A stretch of 26,115 nt of DNA, from contig NW_004457323.1 of assembly GCF_000313135.1 (NCBI RefSeq), positions 576,451-602,565 of the forward strand, in the 5' to 3' direction. The stretch is from Acanthamoeba castellanii str. Neff (Eukaryota; Discosea; Longamoebia; Acanthamoebidae). Every line of letters begins with the position of its first letter. Positions within the stretch are counted from its first letter, which is position 1. Under the pieces are notes generated by a model, which saw only the letters and a list, made by a program, of their open reading frames with translations, did not search any database and was not told the DNA's origin. Positions 9,627 to 20,500 of this stretch are shown here, one piece after another. The position numbers and the translations under genes were made by a program.

Positions 9627-11289
9627 TTACAGGGTGAGGACGAGCTCGCCGTTCTTCTCGTGCCTGTAGGTCATGCTGTGCTCCTGGAAGTACTTCTCCA
9701 CTGCCGGCTTGATCTTGGGTCCCTCCTTGCCGCTGTGGTTGCCCGCTCCGGTGATTACCGACAGCTCCTTGACGTCTGCGCCAACAGTTCAACCATCTCG
9801 AGATCAGCACACTGGGTGCACAACACGCACACGCACACGCACACACGCACACGCACACGCACACGCACAACACGCACCAGGGTGCTTGGCGGCCAGAGTT
9901 GCCAGGCGCTCCTCGAGCAGCTTCATGGCGGGCTTGACCTGCTGACCGTGCAGGTCGATGGCAGCGATGCCCTTGCCCTTGTTCCTGTGTTGCCGCAGGT
10001 GAGCAAGCCAGTCGCCGCAGCGGCGCGGAGCACCAGAGGAGGAGGAGGAGGCGGCGACACTTCGTACACTTTATCGAACACCTCCCTGGCGGCCTTGTCC
10101 TGGGCCTCCTCCATCTTCGCGGTCTCGCCCTTGGCCTTCTCTGTTAGGGGCGAGAGAGAACAAGTTAGTGAATTGGTCATCCATGACGCACACGCACACG
10201 CACACGCACACGCCAAGTGCGTGTCGTTGTTGTGGTCGCTGGCTTCGTCGTACCTCGCAGCTCGCGGGCCTTGTCCTTGTCGCCGGCGGCGTAGGCCTCC
10301 TCGGCCTCCTTGAAGTACTTGTCCCTCAGCTGCGCGTGCTTGTCCACGTTCTTCTTGGCCGCCTGGTACGCCTCCTCTGCCAACCCGCCAACGTAGAGAG
10401 AGCGGAGCGGAGTCGAGAGAAAGCGTGAGATCGCTCGCCCGCACGACAACAAAACAAAACAAGACCAGACCAACACTTCACCTATCACGTGGGGGGGCTA
10501 TTTGTCATACCGTTGCGCTGGGACTGCTCTTCGGCTTCTTCCGGGGTGACGATGGCGGCCTAGGGGTGAAGTTGGGGGTAGCACACGCAACGGTTAGAGA
10601 CGCCATGGCAACGGCCGAGAAAAAGGGGCAAACGGAGTACCTTGCGGGCGGACTGCTCGTCGACGATCTTCTTGATCTCGGCCTTGGCCTGTGCGACGGC
10701 CTCGGCGCTGCCGGTGATGGTCACCTTGTTCGACCCATCCTTCGGCACCTCGATCCGCGCGCCTGATTTATTTGATTTAAAAACAAATAATTAACAAATT
10801 AATTTCGATAAATAAATACCAAGTAGCCGTAAAAAGGTTTGAGTGCAACTAACTGCGGCACCGAGTGGGAAGGAGCAGGGTACCGGTGTCGGCCTGGAGC
10901 TGCTTGATGGTGGCGCCCTTGGGTCCGATGATGTAGCAGTGCAGGTCCTTGTCCACCTTCAGCGTCTCCGCAGCGTCCCCGCCCGAGGGCGACGACGACG
11001 ACGAAGACGACGAAGCGGCGGGGGCGGCCGCCTTGGGCGTATCCTTCTTCTTCTTTTCCTCCTTGGGCGAGTCCGGAGCCGCAGCGGCGGCCTTGGCCGG
11101 TTTCTCCTTCTTCTCCTGCTTGGCCTCCTTCGCCTTGGGCTCGGCGGCGGCCTTCTCCGCCTTTTCAGCGGCCGCCTTGGCCGGCTTCTCGGCCTTCTCC
11201 TTGGCCTTCTCCTTGGCCTTCTCCTTGCCCTTCTCCGCCTTGGCCTCGGCCTTGTCACCCCCACCGAACACGCGTCGCAAGAAGTTCAT
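9627..11289 (-). CDS. KH - DUF1771 - Smr domain protein, probable RNA-binding endonuclease
   Basis: Model: complement(join(9627..9775, 9878..9984, 10068..10140, 10254..10376, 10511..10559, 10641..10762, 10884..11289)), 342 aa, every phase consistent. Residues 1-~110 form a Lys/Glu/Ala-rich, probably helical tail ending in a poly-Ser run. A KH domain with IIGPKGATIKQL follows (~115-170; the GxxG loop is GPKG). Next comes a DUF1771-like helical pair with YFKEAEEAYAAGDKDKARE (~195-240). A C-terminal Smr domain has IDLHGQ (~265) and the ITGAGNHSG / GPKIKPAV block (~300-320). Smr domains with the LHG and GxG motifs are nucleases or nucleic-acid binders; DUF1771-Smr proteins cut mRNA at stalled ribosomes in yeast and worms. 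The KH domain would supply RNA recognition. ATG 11289 was chosen because upstream codons contain only a GTG. It diverges from the SNF2 gene. Confidence 0.9.
9822..9876. repeat. CACACG hexanucleotide repeat in KH-Smr intron 6
   Basis: About eight imperfect ACGCAC units occupy most of intron 9776..9877, directly next to the donor at 9877. A smaller copy is at 10187-10212 in intron 10141..10253. Confidence 0.8.
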
Positions 11290-11516
11290 CTCTCTCTTCA
11301 GGTACTTGCTGCTGCTGCTGCGGTGCTTGTCGTGAGGCCGGAGAAGAAGTCGGTTGCACGTCGCCACGATCTATTTTCTTTGCTCTTTTCTCATGATTTC
11401 CTAATTCTTTACAGACAAATAAATAAATAAAATAAAGCAAAAAACCATTCGAACATTTTGGCCGAGGCTTGGCCGAAATACTTTACAGAAATCGAAACAC
11501 GAGAGGATCGTAAGAG
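11290..11516. promoter_or_regulatory. Divergent promoter interval, KH-Smr / SNF2-RING genes
   Basis: 227 bp lie between the two ATGs. They contain an AAATAAAT-rich island at 11416-11437 that could act as a TATA-like region for either gene. TTGGCCGA occurs twice, at 11458-11465 and 11469-11476, spaced 11 bp (one helical turn) and about 40 bp before the SNF2 ATG. Confidence 0.45.
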
Positions 11517-14500
11517 ATGGAGAGACAGGCGGCCGATGAAGCGAGCCGGCTGCCCAAAGATGAAATGGAAATCGAGCCCGCGTTCCAGTTCAATGCTGAC
11601 GTACGTCCATCGGCCCCTCCGGACGAACCGCCACAGCCAATGGATTTTGTGCAAAATCGTACAAGCGTAGCGGATAGTGATTCGACCCCCATCTGTGCCC
11701 CCGCCGTGGCGGCCGAGCCACCTCCACCAATAGCGCCCGACGCGCCTGCTCCATCTGCAGCAGTCTCCTTCGCCAACATGGTCGAACGTGCCATTGCCAT
11801 GTTCATGACCCGAACCGACACCGCCATCGCCCAACCGCCGCCGCCGCCACCCATGGCCATCCCTCTCTCTTCTCCATCCCCGTCTCTATCTGTCGCTGCA
11901 CCACTTCCTCTTTCTTCTCCTTCTCCTTCTATCGCTGCTCTACCACCTCTCTCTTCAGCTGCTGCTGTGCCCGCTTCGGCGCCGCTTCCCGTTGTGCCGG
12001 CGGCGGCCGCTATCGCCCCTGTCCCGTCGCCGACGCCGTCGGCAGCGCCGCTGATCCCGCTTCTGCCGGGTCTGCAGCCGCTGCAGCCGCAGACGGGCGA
12101 GGTGGCCTACCGCAACATGCGGGTGGTCGATCTGAAGCCGCTCCTGCGGCAGCGCGGCCTGCCCCTTTCCGGTAACAAGGCTGAGCTCGTGCAGCGCCTC
12201 GTTGCCGACGACGCCAAGAAAGCCCGCGCCTCCTCCGTAGGACCACTTTCCACGCAGTTCGTCTTCGTGTGCTCGTTTCTCACTTTGCGTGGTGTGTGTG
12301 TGTGTGGTGTGGGTGCGTGCGCGTTTTTTCGTGTGCTGTGTCATGTGCCACAGACACCAGCGCCAGCGCCGCAGCCATCGCCCGCGATTCCACAACCTCC
12401 TCGACCGCTGCAGGCCAGTGCTTCGCCCAGCTTTCCTCAATCGCCGTTGCCGTCACCACTTCCGCGAGCTCCACCGATTGCCACTCCGCCGCCGCCGCGC
12501 ACAATACCCCTACCACCACCAGCATCAGTGCCGGCGGCACGGCCGCCGCAACCGACGGTCATTGGCCGATCGAGCGCGATCGACCTCTCGCAGGAGGACG
12601 AAGTCGTCTCGCGCGTTGCCAAGGCCGAGCCCGCGTTCCCTTCCCCGGCTTCGTCGTCGTCGTCGTCGTCGTCGTACACCGTCACCCAGTCCTCTTCCTC
12701 GTCATCGACCGTAATCGATCTCACGTCCATAGGCGACGACGACGAAGACGATCTCGACTCGGCCGTGGAAGTCGTCATGACCACGCCTTCCGGCGGCAAG
12801 GCCAGCGGTCTCGAGCGCAAGGCGTCCGTAATGTCTGCGGCGGCGGCTCAGACTCACATGGGCACCCCGACGACCACCGCCAGCAGCAGCAGCGCGGCGA
12901 TGGCCAGCGACGTGACGGACCTGTCCAACGCCGATCGGGTCAAGCGGCGCCGGCTGATCGGCGACGACGGCGAGCAAGAGGAAGACGAAGCCGGCGAAAT
13001 GAGCGAGCAGGGCCTCTATCAGCAGATGCAGGACGCGCTCGCGTCGGGGCTCTCGATCGAGGCGGTGGTGGCGGCCCTGCGCAGGAGGGCGGAGCTCCGG
13101 CGCAGCGCGTCATCACGCACCTCGTCGTCCTTCCTCGGCGCGATGTTCACCAACAACGAAACGGCGGCGCCTGCGGCCACGCCGACCGGCAGGCGCGGGC
13201 GGCGACGGATCATCGACAGCGACGACGACGACGATGACCACACAGACATTTTTGGATACCGGAGCGTGTCTCTGCTGGAAGCGCCGACCACACCGGCATT
13301 GCCGGGCCGGACAGCCTACGACAACATACAGGCACATACCACACGACACACACGCCACGACATGACACGACACACAAGGCACACATGACACGCACACATG
13401 ACACACGCACGGTCAGTGACTAAGTCTTGTGTGCCATGATGAAACACGCCGCAGCTCTATGTAAATAGTCCCATGAACGCGGAGATCGAGGAGGAGCTGC
13501 CCGAGCCGCCCAATCTCGAGGTCACCCTGCTGCCGCACCAGAGGCAGGCTCTGTGGTGGCTCAACAAGCAGGAGAAGAACCCCATCATCAAGGGCGGCAT
13601 TCTTGCTGATGCCATGGGTACTACTCCCCCCTCTCGGTCTCTCTCTCTGTGTGTGTGTCGTGTGTGTCGTGTGTGTGTCGTGTGTGTCGCCGTTGGCTGA
13701 CTGGTCACCGTGGTGTCTCTGTTCCCTCTCACAGGGGTGGGCAAAACGATAGAGATGCTGTCGCTCATCTTGCACACGATCGACGAACAAAACGCGGCCA
13801 AGGAGCAGGCCCAGAACAGAAAGAGAGTCCAGGTAATTAAACACAAACCCAACCGCATCATCGCTTGTTCACCTCCCACGATTTGTAACGTTTCTCGTGC
13901 GCTTCCTCCTCCTCCTCCTCTTCTGCGTAGGGCGGCACGTTGGTGCTGTGTCCGCTGTCGACGCTGTCGCAGTGGCATCAGGAGATCAGCGACAAGAGCC
14001 AGGAGGGCGCGCTCCGGGTGGCGGAGTTCTACGGCGCCAATCGCCAGAGCTTCACCGCCGCCAGCCTGGCCGACTATGACATCGGTACACGACACGACCA
14101 ACGACACCAACGACAGTGGTCAGGGCTCACTGGTCACCGCTCCCCCCTCCCCTCAGTGCTCACGACCTACGGAACGATGGCTCGTGGGTGGTCGTCCGAG
14201 GACGACGCCCGGGCCTTTGTGCGCCGGCGCCTCGGTCCCCTGCACCAGATGACCTGGTACCATATCTCTTTTCTTTTCCTTCCAATTCAGTTCTTTTTCT
14301 TTTCTTTTCTTTTGCATGGCTGGTCTAATGGTCGTCGTGGTGGTGGCCACCCGCCCCGTCTAAGGTTCCGCGTGGTGTTGGACGAGGGCCACATCATCCG
14401 AAACGAGAGCACCCAGGCGGCCAAAGCCGCCTACGCGCTCAAGTCCAAGTACCGATGGATCATGTCCGGCACCCCGATCCAAAACAGGTCCGTCTCTCCC

Positions 14501-17464
14501 CATACCCTCGCTTCACAGGTGCAGCAAATCGTGTATGTCGTGCGGGTGTGAGTATGCGTGCGTGCGTGCGTGCGGTCGTTGTGTGTGTGTGTGTGGTGTG
14601 TGTGGTGTGTGTGTGTGTGTGTGGTGTATGTGTCGATGATTAAGCTCCAACCAAAACGACGACCATTACTGTGCGATATGTAGCTTGGACGACATGTACT
14701 CGTTGCTTCGGTTTCTGCACGTGCCCGAGTGCATGGACAAGGCGTGGTGGAAGCAGAACGTCGATCCGGCCGGCGACTTCACCGCGCTGAAGGTACCCAC
14801 CCACCCACCTACCCACCTACCCACCTCCCTACCCACGCAACCGACGTGTGTGTCAGCGGCCGAGACTCTGATCGTCGTTTGCCCTTCGACAGAAAATTCT
14901 CGAGACGCTTCTGCTGCGCCGACCGAAGGACTACGAGATCAAGGGCAAGCCCATCGTCGACCTGCCGCCGCTCAGCATCGTCGAGAGCAAACTGGTATGG
15001 ACCCCCCCCTCACCTGCAGCCGCGCTCTGCCTATTCTTTTCGCCGCGAGCGACACCACTCACCACCGCACCCCTCGCCTCCCCCGCGCGCGGCGGCGTAG
15101 AACCTGGACCACCACCACCAGTGGGTGTACGACTACCTGTTCAAGGAATCGGCCAACCTGTTCGCCCAGTACTACAGCGAGGGCACGGTGCTGGAGCACT
15201 ACATCCACATCCTGAGCCTGCTGCTGCGGCTGCGGCAGGTGTGCGACCAGCCCATGCTGGTGGCGCTCTCGACGCTCGAGAAGGAGAAGAACGCGGAGGC
15301 CGACCGCCGCCGGCGGCGCGGGCGGCGATCGCGGACCCGGCACAAGTTCTCCTACTACGAGATGGGCCGCAAGCTCAGGGCCACCTATGCCGCCGCACCC
15401 AGTTCGTTGCACTCCTTGACGCACACGCACACGCACACGCACACGCACACGCACACGCACACGCACACGCACACGCACACGCACACGCACACGCACACGC
15501 ACACGGGTTACTGCACACGGGTATTGACGCCCGCGAAACGATGGCAGAGCCGGGCGAGTCGGAAGGCCAGGAAGGCGACAAGGCGCTTCTGGGCGAGCTG
15601 CTCGGGGTGGCGGAGCTCTGCCGCCTGTGCTACGACGAGGTCGGACCTGAGGACAAGATCGAGACGTCGTGCGGTCACGCCTTCTGTCGCACCGTACACC
15701 CCACTTCCTCCCCCCGCGCTCTAATCTTCCGACTAACCCCTCATGTGTGCGGTGTGTGCGGTGTGTGCGGTGGTGCAGTGCTTTGAGGATTGGCAGGCGG
15801 AGCACGAGGGGCTGCAGCAGTGCCCGGAGTGTCGGCTGCCGATGCGGGTCAAAGCGGAGGAGGCGACGGGCTCGCCGGCCATCAAGTCCGAGGGGCGCGG
15901 CCGCGATGGCGTCAAAAAGGAGGCGAAGGAGAAGAAGAAGAGGGAGAAGAGGTCGGGGCGGAAGGGAAAGATGAAGAAGGAGGACTACGACGATGACGAA
16001 GAGGAAGACGACGAAGACGAGTGCAGCGACGACGAAGACGCCAAGCAGGACCGCAGCGCACTGTTCAAGTCGCTGGACCTGAGCAGCGACGACGACGACG
16101 AGCTCGAAGTGATGGTGGTGACCCCAGCGTCGATGATGTCGAAAGCCGCCGCGGGCGGCAGGACGCCGACGATGTCGGCGGCGGCGGCGGCCAAGGCAAA
16201 GAACGAAAACGAAAACGACGACTTCCTGTTCGAGGACCTGGGCATCACCGCCACCCGGGCTCTTCCGACGGTGAAGGCGGAGGGGCCGCCAGTCCCTCCG
16301 ACGGTGAAAGCGGAGGCGCCCCGGGCCGGTGATGAAGCAACAGGCCGACGACGAGAAGGCGAAGAGCCACAAGAAGGCGAAGGTGAAGCGGAGGAGAGAG
16401 AAGGAGAGGAGGAAGCCGCGCAGGCTGATGGCGAGTGGGACCTCGAGGAGGAAGAGCGGAGAGACGAAGAGGAAATCCAAATGCTCCTGGAGAGCGTAAA
16501 GCTCAAGGCACGCCACGCACCACACGACACACGACACACGACACACGACACACGACACACGACACACGACACACACACGGCACACTGACGTGGTGTAGGG
16601 TGGTTGTGTGGCGAGCAGGCGCTGGTTGACGAGTTGGAAACGATCCGTGACAGCGGTACGGGGGTCAAGTCGCTGGTGTACTCCCAGTTCACGCGCTACC
16701 TGGACATGGTGGGCCACATCCTGCGATGGAAGGGGTTCACGTTCGTGCGGTTGGACGGGAGGATGAGCAAGGCCAAGCGGCAGCGCTCGATGGAGCGCTT
16801 CAAGGACGACCCCGAGGTCACCATCTTCCTCATCAGCCTCAAAGCCGTACTTACCCCCCCACCACCACCTCGTGCGCCACGCATTCTTGGCATGCCTCGC
16901 TGACTGGCGGCGTCGGCTGGTAGGGCGGGTTCGGCCTCAACCTCACGTCGGCCTCGCGGATCTACCTGCTCGACCCCTGGTGGAACGTACGCCTGACCAC
17001 TCTTCGACTAACCTGCGCGCAAGATCGCTGGTGCTAACCTCGGGTGGTGGTGGTGCGTGGTGGTGCGTGGTGAACACAGCCCGCAACGGAGCAGCAGGCG
17101 ATCGACCGCGCCCACAGGCTGGGCCAAAAGCTGCCGGTGGTGGTCACGCGCTTCATCATCATCAACTCGATCGAGGAACGCATCCTCGAACTACAGAAGA
17201 AGAAAAACGAACTCGCCCGCGGTATGCCTAGGCCCCAATCGCACACGCATCACACCGCACACGTACCACGATCGCACACGCGTGCTCATCTCACGTTGGT
17301 TCGTGGCAGGCGCATTCGAGGGCGGGAGCCCCAACAGGCTCGGCATCCGCGAGTTGTCGATGCTGTTCAGCAACAGAGCGCCAGACCCGTCCGCCGGTGA
17401 CCAGCCCCCGCCTGGGCCGCAACAGGAGCTCCCACGCGGCCCTCTCGGTGCTGCGTTCATCTGA
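11517..17464 (+). CDS. SNF2-family DNA-dependent ATPase with SAP domain, RING finger and SUMO-interaction-like motifs (Rad5/HLTF/Uls1-like)
   Basis: Model: join(11517..12236, 12354..13331, 13455..13617, 13735..13832, 13931..14084, 14157..14256, 14365..14487, 14684..14792, 14893..14994, 15101..15401, 15548..15693, 15779..16507, 16619..16846, 16924..16986, 17080..17221, 17310..17464), 1436 aa. In order: Pro/Ser/Ala-rich N-terminus; SAP domain (~195-232, [19 protein letters not shown]); SIM-like AIDLSQEDE (~315) and [14 protein letters not shown] (~360); Q motif [11 protein letters not shown]; Walker A GVGKT (~621-625); DEGH (~744, the Rad5/HLTF variant of DEAH); [12 protein letters not shown]-x2-C...C-x-H...C-x2-C (~976-1015) inserted between the helicase lobes; a ~210-residue acidic insert; helicase C with [19 protein letters not shown] and RAHRLGQ. 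The family translocates on DNA and acts as a ubiquitin ligase, for example on PCNA. Introns 13332..13454 and 16508..16618 are GC-AG. No HIRAN domain was seen. Confidence 0.92.
13332..13454 (+). other. GC-AG intron
   Basis: The exon ends at ...AYDNIQ and the next starts LYVNSP just before the Q motif. No GT donor in the right phase exists, but CAG|GCACAT gives phase 0 and pairs with GCCGCAG. Reading on through the intron meets a stop within 57 nt. Confidence 0.6.
14555..14630 (+). repeat. TG/GTGC microsatellite in SNF2 intron 7
   Basis: A TGCG run followed by long GT stretches fills the centre of the 196-nt intron 14488..14683. Confidence 0.8.
15420..15505 (+). repeat. ACGCAC hexanucleotide array, about 14 perfect copies, in SNF2 intron 10
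   Basis: An almost perfect ACGCAC array spans about 85 bp in intron 15402..15547. The array is stop-free in the upstream exon's frame and would encode a Thr-His run. Phase matching puts the donor (A|GTTCGT) before it and the acceptor (GGCAG) after it, so it is intronic. Confidence 0.85.
16508..16618 (+). other. GC-AG intron with CACACGA minisatellite
   Basis: The conserved helicase-C entry reads SVKLK|ALVDEL across the junction AAG|GCACGC...GAGCAG. Using the nearby GTAAAG donor instead would delete VKLK, which aligns with the usual S-x-K-x-x-AL-x-x-EL of the family. Seven CACACGA units fill 16521-16579. Confidence 0.65.
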
Positions 17465-17527
17465 TATTTGCTCACGAGCGCCACACCACCTTCAATAGAG
17501 CCGCGTTGCGAGGTTTCTTGTCGTTTA
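17465..17527. other. 63-bp convergent gap, SNF2-RING / MUS81
   Basis: Only 63 bp separate the stop codons of the two genes, so their 3' untranslated regions almost certainly overlap. No AT island or hairpin is visible here, unlike the other convergent gaps. Confidence 0.7.
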
Positions 17528-20500
17528 CTAGTCATCCTTGGTCCGCGAGGGTGTGATGGTGGTCCACATGGCGTCGTGAACGCGTTTGCTGAGGACAGGT
17601 CCGAGCTTGCGGCCACCAGCGGTGAGCTGGGCCAGCAGCGCCTCCCGCGCGGCCTTGTCCGCGCACCGATCGTAGGCCTTGGCCAACTTGCGTGGCGTTG
17701 CGTAGCGATCCGTGATCGCCTTCGCCTTCGCCGGCGACACGCCATTGATCTGCACACGATCAGCAAAGAAACAAAAAAGAAGATAAAGGCTGCGCTTTAC
17801 CTGGAGCAGCTGCTTGGCGAACACGTCGGTGATGGTGAGGTTGCCGCTCTTGGAGACCTTCTCGCTCCATCGGCCGATCTCCCAGAGCGCCCTGATCTTG
17901 GCGCCATCGTTATCTTTCTGCTCGTCGTCGTTGTCGTCGTCTTCATCATCGTCGCGCAGGGTGATAGGCTCGGTGCGCGCGGTGAGCTGCCGCGTGAGCG
18001 ACTTGAGGAAGGAGATGGACTCGCGCAGGGTCGCGCAGCGCTGGACCACAAAGTCGTTGCCCACCTGGGTCGACACCAGGGCCGACTCGAGCGTGTCCAC
18101 CGGCAGCTGGTTCCACGTCTTGTGCGGATTGCCGCCCGCCTGCAGCGCGCCCTCCACAATATACACCACTCGCTCCACCCCGCTCCGCGCCAGACGGAAC
18201 TGCACGCCCCCCTCATCAGCACACACCGCACACATCGCACACACCACCGCACACGCACGTGTGGATGGTTACCTTTTGTTCGTAGTAGCGGCCGTCTTTG
18301 ATGCTGGCCCAGAGGTCGTCGACCTTCTTGCGCTCGACGATGACGTCCATCACGTACTCGGTGCCGCGCCGCTTGTCGCGCGCGACCCACATGAAGTCGC
18401 CCAGCGCGAGGCTCCGCTCCTCGCACGCGATGCCGCGCTTGACCATCTCCTGGAAGATCGTCTTGCGGCTCTTGCCCCCCTTGGCGTTGCCCTTGCCGGC
18501 GATCTCGCGCGTGTCGACCAGCATCACCACCTCGTAGGCGTCCCGCGGCAGCGCCCGACGTCGCTGTCGCTGGCGGGCCGTGGTCGTCGCTTCCGCTTGC
18601 CCCCTCGCCGCTCGTCGCTTTCGCTCTTTTTCGTTTTCGCTCTCTCGTTCTTCGCTTTCGCTTTCTTTCTCTGTGACGTTCTTTTTGCCCCGCTTCGGCT
18701 TGCGCGACGCGGCCTGTGCGGTGGCCGCCTTCGTGGTCGTCTTGCCGTCGGCCACCACATCGTCGAGCTCCGTGGTGAGGTTCCGGCGCGCGAGTCCGCC
18801 TCTGGTGCGTTTGCCTGTGGGCAGTCGCGTCGCGTTCTCTCGGTCGCTCCCGCTTTCGGCGGCAGCGGCGGCTTCGGCGACAGGCCCAGTCGCCGCGTCC
18901 TCCGCAACAATGGGCGCGCGTGCGCACACGGGCGCATCGTCCTCGCGCAGCCACGCCCTGGTGGCAGTTCGCGAAGAAGAACGAAGAAATCGAGTTTAGT
19001 TTCCTGAGGTGTCGTGTTGTGTGATCGATGTGTGTGGAGTGGGCCTCGCACACGCACCTGTGGAGATTGGTGGCGGCGCTCTTGCGGAAGGGCGAGACCA
19101 GCAGCCGATAGTGACTGTCCCACAGCGTGGGGTCCTGCATCGTCGAAATGCGATAGTAGCGCTCGCCTACATCACATCACCAGTCATGAGTCACGATGCA
19201 CGAGTCCGCGGGTCAGCAGCAATGGCTATGCTGACATCATGAGAGAGTGAGGGCGAGGGTGGCGAGGGACTTCACCTTCGTGGAACTTTTCGGCGGCCTC
19301 CCATCGGTAGGTGCACCACTGCTCGTCTTCGTTGACGTAGCCAAAGCGGAAGCTGGGCTTGTAGGGCGCAGTGGGCGCCGCGGGCGACGAGGCGCCGGCG
19401 TGGGCCATCGTCGTCGACGACGACGACGAGTGCTGCGTGTGCAGGAAGGGATGGAGGAGGCGGTTCGGGGAGGCGGGGGTCAGGCCCCTGTAGGGGGAAA
19501 GGCGGTGGTACGCGCCGAGCGGCGAGTAGTCGAAGTTGTAGTCGTGGTGGGGGTGGTACGAGGGCGAAGCGGAGGGCGAGGGCGAGGCGCAGAGGTCGAT
19601 CGTGACCCGCGGCTTGGTGGTGCTCGACGACAGCGACGACGACGTCTGCTTGCCGCTGCTCTCCCAGCCGCCTTGTGTCACTCCGCCGGCGCCGTTCTCT
19701 CTGTTCTCCTTATCCTCGTCTTCGCTCGGCGGCCGGCGTCGCTCCTTTCCCGAGGGCGCTGCCTTCTTCTTGCTCTGGACGGCCGAACGCCGGTAGCCGG
19801 TGTTGTCGTCGTCGTCGGCGTCGATGTCGCAGCTCTCCTCGTTGCTATCGTGCCCGTGGAGCTGTCCAGCGCTAGCGGACGCCTTGGCCGTGGCAACCGA
19901 TGAGACCGCCGTCGCCGCCCTAACCACGCTGCGAGGAGCGGGTGCCGAATCCTCCTTGCCGGTGGTGGTGGTGGTGGTTCGGGAGAGGCGCTCAGCCAGC
20001 TCCTCGCCCTCGGTGGTGAGCGAGTAGTGCGGGGTTGATCGCAGCGGGTGACGCTGCACGAATCCCTTCTTGACCAGCGTGGAAATGGCGGTCTTCCACG
20101 CACCGTCCTCCTTGTCGCCCGTCTGGTCGTCGGCGTGGGACGTGAGGTGTGTGAGCATACGACACACACGACACACGCCACCACCACTACGAGAACACGC
20201 ACCACTGCAGGTGAGTCGCAGAATGACGCTGCTGTTGTCAGGAGCGTGGCTCGGCTCATCGGGTCCTCGGCCGGGCCTCGGCTCAGTGCCATCACCACAG
20301 CATACGGAACTGCGAAGTAGGCATCAACACAGGGGGCACACTGAGAAAGAGAGAGAGAGAGGTAGAGAGACGCACTGGAGCGAAGGCGAGGCGTGTAGGC
20401 CCTGCTGCGCGGCCGCTTGTTGGGCGGCTCATCGGGTCTCTCTGTCGCTTCTCTCGATGCGCTGGCCGCCAAACGCGGGCCGGCGTTGTGAGCGCTCTCG

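Noticed and set aside
10849..11367. GTG start extending the KH-Smr protein upstream to 11367
   Set aside because: Not an ATG; the first in-frame ATG at 11289 gives a sensible N-terminus.
11849..13388. Continuous 623-codon frame as the whole gene
   Set aside because: It includes an intron (12237-12353) and ends inside the GC-AG intron; the ATPase continues for another 4 kb.
15420..15505. Thr-His coding repeat
   Set aside because: Phase matching places it in an intron; the RING exon is in another frame than the upstream exon.
15059..16717. 552-codon antisense frame on the minus strand
   Set aside because: It is the complement of the RING/acidic-insert exons, with low-complexity Arg/Leu composition and no domain.
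17468..19007. Plus-strand open frames antisense to MUS81
   Set aside because: No family features; the minus strand carries the ERCC4 and HhH motifs.
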